A DNA stretch of 12,315 nucleotides. Source: an uncultured Thiotrichaceae bacterium (GTDB lineage Bacteria; Pseudomonadota; Gammaproteobacteria; Thiotrichales; Thiotrichaceae). The notes beneath the pieces are model-generated. The model had not been told where the DNA came from, made no database searches, and worked only from the letters and a program-made list of their open reading frames with translations. This document shows, one piece after another, positions 6,362 through 12,315 of the stretch; position 1 is the first letter of the stretch, and every line of letters begins with the position of its first letter. The position numbers and the translations under genes are program-made. Where the stretch lies: assembly GCA_938038645.1 (NCBI GenBank), contig CALHTA010000171.1:1-12315 (forward strand), written 5' to 3'.

Positions 6362-7611
6362 TGGATCATTTTAATTATAAGCAAGGCCAGCTTTATGCAG
6401 AAGATGTTTCTGTAAAAGCCATCGCCAATACCTACCAAACGCCTTGTTACATTTACTCACGTGCCACGCTGGAGCGTCATTGGCATGCGTTTAATAATGC
6501 CTTTGGTGATCACGATCATTTGATTTGCTACTCAGTCAAAGCCTGTTCGAATATTGCGATTTTAAACCTGTTTGCCAAGCTTGGCTCAGGGTTTGACATC
6601 GTTTCAGTGGGTGAGTTAGAGCGTGTATTAGCGGCTGGCGGTGAGCCAGGTAAAATAGTGTTTTCTGGTGTTGGTAAACGTGAAGATGAAATGCGCCGCG
6701 CCTTAGAGGTAGGGATTCGCTGCTTCAATATTGAGTCTGAAGGTGAGCTAGACCGTCTGAACTCAGTGGCGCGTGAAATGGGCAAGGCTGCCGCCATCTC
6801 AATTCGTGTGAATCCTGATGTGGATGCGCAAACGCATCCTTATATTTCAACTGGCCTCAAAGAAAATAAATTCGGTATTGATATTGATGTCGTTGAAGCG
6901 GTCTACCTTCGCGCTGCCGCAATGCCAAATATCAAAGTAGATGGCATTGATTGTCATATCGGTTCTCAGCTTACAGAAGTTGGCCCGTTTATGGATGCGC
7001 TGGATCGCTTGCTCGATTTGGCAGATCGCTTGAAAGAGCAGGGAGTGGATATTCATCACTTGGATTTAGGTGGTGGCTTAGGTGTTCGTTACAAGGATGA
7101 GACGCCACCGTTACCTGCTGAATACATGCAAAAGATGATGGAAAACGAACGTCTGCATCAATATCAAATTCTGATTGAGCCGGGTCGAGCGATTGCTGCT
7201 AATGCCGCAATTTTAGTTTCTAAGGTAGAGTTCTTGAAGCATGGCGAAGAGAAAAGCTTTGCGATTATCGATGCGGCGATGAATGACTTGATTCGCCCGT
7301 CTCTTTACAGCGCTTGGCAAAACATCATCCCCGTTAAAGAGACAGAAGAGGGAGCTGAGTTACGTAACTACGACATCGTTGGGCCGATCTGTGAGACAGG
7401 GGATTTCTTAGGTAAAGATCGTGAGCTTAAACTTGCGCAGGGTGATCTGGTCGCCGTTCGCTCTTCGGGTGCTTATGGTTTCTCAATGGCCTCTAATTAC
7501 AATACGCGTCCACGGGCTTGCGAGCTGTTGGTTGATGGTGATCAAGTGCACCAAATTCGACGTCGTGAAACTGTTGAAGAATTATTTGCTGGCGAAAGCT
7601 TGCTACCGTAG
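6361..7611 (+). CDS. lysA: Diaminopimelate decarboxylase LysA
   Basis: LysA is a PLP enzyme that decarboxylates meso-diaminopimelate to L-lysine, the last step of the DAP pathway. The 416 residues show a fold-type III alanine-racemase-like barrel with PLP lysine Lys60 in CYSVKA, SGFDIVSVGEL (76-86), His199 in DCHIGSQ, the phosphate-binding loop LGGGLG (236-241) and EPGR (273-276). A C-terminal beta domain carries CETGD (344-348), whose Cys344 works across the dimer interface, and the conserved SGAYGFSMASNYN (369-381). The length is typical. The ATG overlaps the lptM stop (TAATG), and the esterase gene starts 6 bp after the stop. dapF, a frequent downstream neighbour, is absent here. No riboswitch can be placed in the short leader. 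Confidence 0.98.
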   Translation: MDHFNYKQGQLYAEDVSVKAIANTYQTPCYIYSRATLERHWHAFNNAFGDHDHLICYSVKACSNIAILNLFAKLGSGFDIVSVGELERVLAAGGEPGKIVFSGVGKREDEMRRALEVGIRCFNIESEGELDRLNSVAREMGKAAAISIRVNPDVDAQTHPYISTGLKENKFGIDIDVVEAVYLRAAAMPNIKVDGIDCHIGSQLTEVGPFMDALDRLLDLADRLKEQGVDIHHLDLGGGLGVRYKDETPPLPAEYMQKMMENERLHQYQILIEPGRAIAANAAILVSKVEFLKHGEEKSFAIIDAAMNDLIRPSLYSAWQNIIPVKETEEGAELRNYDIVGPICETGDFLGKDRELKLAQGDLVAVRSSGAYGFSMASNYNTRPRACELLVDGDQVHQIRRRETVEELFAGESLLP

Positions 7612-7617
7612 GGATTT

Positions 7618-8283
7618 ATGAATCTAAAAAGAGAAACAATAACGCTGGGCAATGACATTCAGCATGCCGTTATTTGGATGCATGGTCTAGGAGCTGATGG
7701 TCACGACTTTGTGCCTATTGTTAACGAGTTAGGGTTGGGTCAAGACAGCAATACGCGTTTTGTATTTCCACACGCACCCTCACGTCCGGTGACGCTTAAT
7801 GGCGGCCACGTAATGCCAGCTTGGTACGACATTTTATCTTTAGATCGCAGTAAAAATGTTATTTTGGACGATTTGTTGGTGACTGTAGGATGGATCAATT
7901 CGTTGATCGATGAGCAAGTTGCTCTGGGCGTTGAACCTGAGAACATTATTCTTGCAGGCTTTTCCCAAGGTGGAGTCATCGCGCTTCACACGGCATTGCG
8001 TTATCCCAAACGACTTGGCGGTATTATGGCGCTGTCGACTTATTTTCCTTTTGCTGACGATACGTTGAGTGGTATGCCTAAAGGTTATGAGTTGACGCCA
8101 GTGTTTGCAGCACACGGCTTGCATGATCCGGTTATCCCAGTGGCTTCTTGGCAAGATTATGTCCCTAAGCTAGAAACAAAGGGATTTGCGGTTACAGCAA
8201 AAAGCTATGCGATGGAACATTCGGTTCATCCACAAGAAATTGCAGATATGGGTGCTTGGTTTAAGGGCGTGTTAGCGAGCTAA
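7618..8283 (+). CDS. Alpha/beta hydrolase, phospholipase/carboxylesterase family
   Basis: This 221-residue cytoplasmic-type serine hydrolase matches the small carboxylesterase family typified by Pseudomonas fluorescens carboxylesterase and the acyl-protein thioesterases. Visible features are WMHGLGADGHDF (20-31) forming the oxyanion-hole region, PHAPSRPVT with MPAWYD (66-71), the nucleophile elbow GFSQGG with Ser116, HGLHDPVIP with Asp170, and MEHSVHPQEI with His201 completing the triad. There is no signal peptide. Such enzymes hydrolyse short acyl esters, and the natural substrate cannot be told from sequence. The ATG lies 6 bp after the lysA stop, and a GGGA ribosome site overlaps that stop, so it is the third gene of the operon. 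A role in lysine or LPS metabolism is not implied. The gene converges on the DsrE-like gene across a 21-bp gap with no clear terminator. Confidence 0.92.
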   Translation: MNLKRETITLGNDIQHAVIWMHGLGADGHDFVPIVNELGLGQDSNTRFVFPHAPSRPVTLNGGHVMPAWYDILSLDRSKNVILDDLLVTVGWINSLIDEQVALGVEPENIILAGFSQGGVIALHTALRYPKRLGGIMALSTYFPFADDTLSGMPKGYELTPVFAAHGLHDPVIPVASWQDYVPKLETKGFAVTAKSYAMEHSVHPQEIADMGAWFKGVLAS

Positions 8284-8304
8284 CAGCCCTAGCTATACGG
8301 TGAG

Positions 8305-8775
8305 TTAGATATACAAACAAACATCTGACTCGCCAGCAAATTCAAAGAAGGTCGCCGCGCCAACGTAATCTAAGCCATCGATTAATTCTTCTTTTTGCAT
8401 GTCAAACAAATCAACCGTCATTTGACAGGCGATCATTTTAACGTCAGCTTCAAGACACAAATCTCTTAGCTCTGGAAGTGGCACAATATTCTTCTTTTTC
8501 ATGGTGTTGCGCATCATCGCACTCATCATGGCTTGCATGCCAGGTAAGGCTTGCATCATGACAGGTACTGGGAATGGCATCGGCATGCCAGGGTTTCCTA
8601 GAGAGCTGACCTGAAGTTTGGAAATGTCTTTTTTGAGTAGCTGTAAGCCGTAGAAAGTACAAAAAATCTGTACTTCATAACCTAAAGCAGCAGCGGTTGA
8701 TGCCAGTATAAGTGGTGGGTAAGCCCAATCCAATGAGCCTTTGGTTGCGATGATCGCTAACTTTTTCTGTTCCAT
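8305..8775 (-). CDS. DsrE/DsrF/DrsH-like family protein with Met-rich segment
   Basis: The 156-residue protein belongs to the DsrE-like superfamily (peroxiredoxin-family COG2210 type). Its Rossmann-like start KLAIIATKGSLDWAYPPLIL (5-24) and EVQIFCTFYGLQLLKK (34-49) are typical, as are the second-half strand KMIACQMTVDLFDM (113-126) and the ELIDGLDYVGAATFFEF region. Cys117 is at the position used for persulfide transfer in DsrE-type proteins; Cys39, Cys107 and Cys153 are also present. Residues 64-92 hold ten methionines in 29 positions, in a loop the family often keeps Met/Pro-rich. No rhodanese, TusA or dsr gene is adjacent, so a sulfur-relay role is only a family inference. The ATG has a strong GGGGA site 7 bases upstream. 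The gene lies 142 bp after yaaA in a repeat-rich leader and may have its own promoter. Confidence 0.88.
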   Translation of the reverse strand: MEQKKLAIIATKGSLDWAYPPLILASTAAALGYEVQIFCTFYGLQLLKKDISKLQVSSLGNPGMPMPFPVPVMMQALPGMQAMMSAMMRNTMKKKNIVPLPELRDLCLEADVKMIACQMTVDLFDMQKEELIDGLDYVGAATFFEFAGESDVCLYI

Positions 8776-8917
8776 TTTATTCCCCTAGTTAATTGCTAAC
8801 TGCCTGATTCGTTGATTCGAATAGTTAATTAGTGTTTGCTTATATTAACACTTGGGAATATATACGCTGAATAGTCAATTTTGGATAGATTTCTCTAGAG
8901 AAGAAACCGTCACCTTA
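8776..8917 (-). promoter_or_regulatory. Repeat-rich leader of the DsrE-like gene
   Basis: This 142-bp stretch separates yaaA from the DsrE-like gene and holds no reading frame. TAGTTAATT occurs at 8786-8794 and 8822-8830. TGATTCG occurs twice, one base apart, at 8805-8811 and 8813-8819. A 6-bp dyad AGTGTT/AACACT with a 10-base centre spans 8831-8852. On the minus strand that dyad covers TGTTAATAT, which looks like an extended -10. The consensus-like -35 TTGACT at 8878-8873 is 25 bp away, too far to pair with it. The layout suggests an operator over a promoter, but no site is certain. Confidence 0.35.
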
Positions 8918-9718
8918 TTATTTTCCTATGGGCTCAGGTTGGATTCGTTCGAAAGTCCATTTGTCGGCCGTTGAAAGCTCGGCGTCAAAGCGATAACCTG
9001 CCGTATCAAAAGCTTTAATATCTTCTGCCTTTTCAATCCGGTTACGTAGAATAAAGTCAGCCATCATGCCGCGCGCTTTTTTAGCGTAGAATGCAATAAT
9101 GCGGGTCTTGCCGTCTTTAGTTTCTTTGAAATCTATATTCAAAATGCGGCCATCAACCTGCTTTGGTTTGACCGATTTATAGTATTCATTTGAGGCAAGA
9201 TTCACTAAAACGGCTTCTTTGTCAGCGGCTTTATGATCCGCAAGGACTGCATTTAAGCGATCGGTGATTTGGTTTCCCCAGAACTGATAAAGATCAGCGC
9301 CTCTTGGATTCTTAAGTTTGGTTTTCATTTCCAAACGGTAGGGCTGAATCAAGTCCATAGGGCGTAAGGCCCCATAAAGGCCTGACAGGATCCTCAGATG
9401 ATCTTGAGCATATGCCATATCAGCTTCACTAAACGTGCTGCTATCGATGCCGCTGTAAACATCCCCTTTGAATGCAAATAATGCGGGTCGTGCATTATCG
9501 GTATTAAACGGGGTATGGAAGTCATGGAAGCGTTGGTAGTTTAAATTGGATAAATTTTCACTGATGCTCATTAACGAACCGATTTTCTCAGGGTCGTAAT
9601 CTAACAGCTCATTGATCAAGATTTGAGATTCATCCAATGCCGCCGGAACGCTGTAATTTTCGCTGGGCATTGGGATATCAAAATCCTGACCTTTAGACGG
9701 TGAGAGGGTAATTAACAT
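8918..9718 (-). CDS. yaaA: Peroxide stress protein YaaA
   Basis: YaaA (DUF328) is a cytoplasmic protein that in E. coli is induced by peroxide through OxyR and lowers free intracellular iron, limiting Fenton damage; it also has DNA-binding activity. The 266 residues follow the E. coli protein (258) throughout: MLITLSPSKGQDFDIP at the start, AFKGDVYSGI (82-91), HLRILSGLYGALRPMDLIQP (107-126) with YRLEM after it, DLYQFWG (142-148), LVNLASNEYYKSVKP (171-185) and IIAFYAKKARGMMADFI (207-223). The ATG at 9718 has AAGGA about 9 bases upstream. The gene starts 12 bp after the ferredoxin stop, so the two are almost certainly one transcript. No OxyR site can be pointed to with confidence. No 3' terminator with a U run is visible. 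Confidence 0.96.
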   Translation of the reverse strand: MLITLSPSKGQDFDIPMPSENYSVPAALDESQILINELLDYDPEKIGSLMSISENLSNLNYQRFHDFHTPFNTDNARPALFAFKGDVYSGIDSSTFSEADMAYAQDHLRILSGLYGALRPMDLIQPYRLEMKTKLKNPRGADLYQFWGNQITDRLNAVLADHKAADKEAVLVNLASNEYYKSVKPKQVDGRILNIDFKETKDGKTRIIAFYAKKARGMMADFILRNRIEKAEDIKAFDTAGYRFDAELSTADKWTFERIQPEPIGK

Positions 9719-9730
9719 CAGTGCTTATCC

Positions 9731-10003
<273 letters not shown>

Positions 10004-10075
10004 TTAATAAGTGGAGTCTACCAGTGCTTCGTCGCAAAAACAGTATTCCTTACATTCAATCTTAAGAAGTGTTTA

Positions 10076-12315
10076 TTAACCAAACACGTCAAGCTGTCGT
10101 TGGGTCAGACGTTCAAAAGAAGTGTCTAAGAAATAAAGGATGCTGTCAGCGACTGGTTGTAGTTGCTTATCTTGGTAGTGCTGATAGTCGGGCTGAGCAG
10201 TGAGCTTTTCAAGGGGCTCTGGGCCATTCAACGTAATGATGTATTGAATGCGCCTGCCAGGATTTTGCATTTTCCGAGCGGCTTTGACCTGTGGCGGTTG
10301 AGTACTGACGTAACTCTCGAGAGGGCGTCGTAAGTGTTTGGTATAAACTAGTTGATCGTCATATTTGCCTTTCGTGAGATTATCACTAAACTCGCGAACA
10401 TAGTCAGCATAGGGTTCGTCGTTAAATACCCGTTGATATAATTCCTGTTGGAAGCGCTTCGCAAGAGGAGTCCAGTCAGAGCGGACGGTTTCAAGGCCTT
10501 TGAAAACGGTACTGAGCTCACCATTATTTTTGATCACTCCAGCATAACGTTTTTTACTGCCCGCTTCACTGCCTCTTATGGTTGGCATTAGAAATTTGAG
10601 GTAGTTCGTTTCAAACTCTATGTCGAGACATGACTCAAGTTCGAACCGCTGGTGTAGTGCTTTTTGCCAGTAATTATTGAGCTCTACGGCTAAGCGTTCA
10701 CCGGTTTCGTTGGCTTCTGCTTCGCTTACTTCACCGTTGAGGTGAACGAACACTGAGTCGGTGTCACCATAGATTACCGAGAATCCTTTTTGTTCTATAA
10801 AGTCCGCTGTTTCTTGGATAATTTCATGGCCGCGCTTAGTAATGCTACTGGCGAGTTGTGGGTTGAAAAAACGACAGCCAGAAGAGCCTAAAACACCATA
10901 AAATGAATTCATGATAATTTTGATGGCATGGGATAGGGGAGCATCTTTTGCTTTTTTTGCAGCGTCTCTGTTCGTCCAGAGTTGAGTCACTAAGCCCGGT
11001 AAGATGTGTTTGTCTCTTGAAAAACAGGCATCTAAGAACCCAGGAATAGTATTTGCCGTTTCATCACTCAGCCCTATGGCTAAGCCTAATGGGTCAATCT
11101 TAAATGTTCTAATGATGCTGGGGTATAGGCTTTTAAAGTCTAATACCAATACATTGGTATAGAGTCCTGGCGTTGAGTCCATCACATAGCCGCCGGGGCT
11201 GCTAGCTAGGTTCATCATGCTGCCAATGTCTGGAGCGACATAGCCTTGGCGATGCAGTTGGGGGAGGTATAAATTATCAAATGCTGCCGTTGAACCACCC
11301 TGTCGATCAACGGCTAACCCCGTCATGCGAGCACGCTCAAGTGAGAAATTAATTAAATCTGCCTTTTCAAATATCTTCGCTACTAGCTGGCAATCCTGAA
11401 GATTGTAAGCGGCCAATGCTTCTGGCTCTTCTCTGTATTGACGGCGTATTTCTTCGACTTTATTGCTTGACTCAGCGGTAATTAATTTATCTTGGCCTAG
11501 CATTTGCTGAGCGACGTTACCCAAAGCATAATGGTCAAAATTCCAAAACGCTCCTTTGAGAGAAGATATGCCGTCCAAGACGATTCTTCCCGGAATTCTG
11601 GCAACCGCTACTTGAGCAGATGTTTGCGCTTCAAGAACCGTCGCGGTTTCATCACCACGACCTATTGCAAATGGGGTCCTCAGTTCCTGGCACTTCCACT
11701 TTAGAAATGCTAAATCGAAACCAATGACATTCCAGCCCAAAATAATGTCAGGGTCATATTGCTTGATCCACTTAAAGCATGAGACTAGCGTTTCAGTTTC
11801 ATCTGCGCACCAATTGAGATTCAATGTTGGAATGGAGGGCTGAATAGGAGAATGTGACGGGTCTTGCACAATAAAAATCTGATGGGAATCAACTGTGCTG
11901 ACGGCAATTGAGTACAATTTTCCTCGAAGGTCATGGGTTTCAATATCGATCGAAAGCCATTTGAGTTTGGGTTGATACTCGGCTTGCTTTAGTTGCGGTT
12001 TACGAATCTCTTTATAATTATCATATTCAATAAGCTCACCTCTTACTGTCATTGATGCAGTAATGAAGCGCTCCATGAGATATCGTTCTGTTGGTTTAAC
12101 TTCTGATTCATAAAGCTGTGATTTGTCATAGGCTAGTTGCTCACGCAGGGAGGTAAGGTCACGTTGTTGCTTGAAGTAGAGTGTGTCTACCGCTTCACCA
12201 TCAAGATTTTTAAGAGGCAACGGTTTACGCGTCACATTTCTCGATAAAGCTAATTCGGTACTGTGTTTGGTGAAGCAAATGGCCTGTTCATTCTCCACAA
12301 CTATTCGAACCGGAC
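10076..12315 (-). CDS. polB: DNA polymerase II (family B), 5' partial
   Basis: Pol II is a damage-tolerant, proofreading family B polymerase that restarts stalled forks. In E. coli it belongs to the LexA-controlled SOS response. Counting from the GTG at 12298, exonuclease motifs are SIDIE (116-120), GWNVIGFDLAFL (188-199) and YNLQDC (298-303). Polymerase motifs are LDFKSLYPSII (386-396), KIIMNSFYGVLG (460-471) and YGDTDSVFV (510-518), with Asp387, Asp512 and Asp514 catalytic. The C-terminus QLDVFG resembles the beta-clamp peptide QLGLF of E. coli. That GTG is not the true start: the frame stays open to the window edge, and the upstream residues PVRIVVENEQA align with PLQVTLAPQES inside E. coli Pol II. 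About 30 N-terminal residues and any LexA box lie outside the window. The domain set is otherwise intact. Confidence 0.97.
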   Translation of the reverse strand, partial: PVRIVVENEQAICFTKHSTELALSRNVTRKPLPLKNLDGEAVDTLYFKQQRDLTSLREQLAYDKSQLYESEVKPTERYLMERFITASMTVRGELIEYDNYKEIRKPQLKQAEYQPKLKWLSIDIETHDLRGKLYSIAVSTVDSHQIFIVQDPSHSPIQPSIPTLNLNWCADETETLVSCFKWIKQYDPDIILGWNVIGFDLAFLKWKCQELRTPFAIGRGDETATVLEAQTSAQVAVARIPGRIVLDGISSLKGAFWNFDHYALGNVAQQMLGQDKLITAESSNKVEEIRRQYREEPEALAAYNLQDCQLVAKIFEKADLINFSLERARMTGLAVDRQGGSTAAFDNLYLPQLHRQGYVAPDIGSMMNLASSPGGYVMDSTPGLYTNVLVLDFKSLYPSIIRTFKIDPLGLAIGLSDETANTIPGFLDACFSRDKHILPGLVTQLWTNRDAAKKAKDAPLSHAIKIIMNSFYGVLGSSGCRFFNPQLASSITKRGHEIIQETADFIEQKGFSVIYGDTDSVFVHLNGEVSEAEANETGERLAVELNNYWQKALHQRFELESCLDIEFETNYLKFLMPTIRGSEAGSKKRYAGVIKNNGELSTVFKGLETVRSDWTPLAKRFQQELYQRVFNDEPYADYVREFSDNLTKGKYDDQLVYTKHLRRPLESYVSTQPPQVKAARKMQNPGRRIQYIITLNGPEPLEKLTAQPDYQHYQDKQLQPVADSILYFLDTSFERLTQRQLDVFG

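Noticed and set aside
6528..6797. 89-codon minus-strand frame inside lysA
   Set aside because: It lies antisense to well-conserved LysA motifs and has no family features; same judgement for other antisense frames in lysA, the esterase and hslU.
8278..8293. AGCTA/TAGCT inverted repeat at the end of the esterase gene as terminator
   Set aside because: The stem is only 5 bp of mixed AT/GC, with no T run on either strand.
8891..8902. Perfect 12-bp palindrome TTCTCTAGAGAA after yaaA
   Set aside because: A 12-bp palindrome is expected by chance about three times in a window this size, and there is no loop or T run, so it is neither a terminator nor a supported operator.
12296..12298. GTG as the true start of polB
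   Set aside because: The frame continues to the window edge, and the residues upstream align with an internal stretch of E. coli Pol II.

Overview
The window is chromosomal DNA of a gammaproteobacterium, probably marine or aquatic, with moderate GC and genes packed at ordinary bacterial density. The basis is protein similarity by eye. HslU, HslV, YaaA, the YfhL-type ferredoxin and Pol II follow their Escherichia coli counterparts along their length. HisI is a stand-alone enzyme rather than the fused HisIE of enterics, and lptM sits directly before lysA. I cannot name a genus. There are no rRNA or tRNA genes, CRISPR arrays, transposases or phage genes. No gap without a gene exceeds 300 bases; the longest is 142 bp (8776-8917).

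Region 1 (1-3108, plus strand) starts inside a large, probably exported protein with a glycoside-hydrolase-like barrel and a C-terminal CBM9-like domain. A 102-bp gap with inverted repeats and a candidate promoter follows, then a protein I do not recognise, with four membrane segments and a small basic C-terminal domain. Region 2 (3105-6077, minus strand) reads hslV, hslU, a DUF971 gene, hisI and yidD. HslV and HslU form an ATP-dependent heat-shock protease. The DUF971, hisI and yidD genes are very tightly packed (3-bp gap, then a 4-bp ATGA overlap). The yidD stop overlaps the stop of the convergent membrane gene. A strong sigma-32-type promoter lies upstream of hslV.

Region 3 (6209-8283, plus strand) is a compact lptM-lysA-esterase operon: a small outer-membrane lipoprotein of LPS assembly, diaminopimelate decarboxylase, and a serine carboxylesterase. 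The intergenic region it shares with hslV carries two perfect 7-bp inverted repeats. Region 4 (8305-12315, minus strand) reads polB, a 2[4Fe-4S] ferredoxin, yaaA and a DsrE-like gene. In other bacteria these families are linked to DNA-damage tolerance, Fe-S chemistry, peroxide and iron stress, and sulfur transfer, so co-regulation under oxidative stress is possible but unproven. polB runs off the right edge.

Most of the window is conserved housekeeping sequence, and I found no convincing undescribed multi-gene system. The items most worth a second look are the CBM9-fused hydrolase-like protein, the unrecognised membrane protein, the dyad-rich hslV/lptM region, and the repeat-rich leader of the DsrE-like gene.
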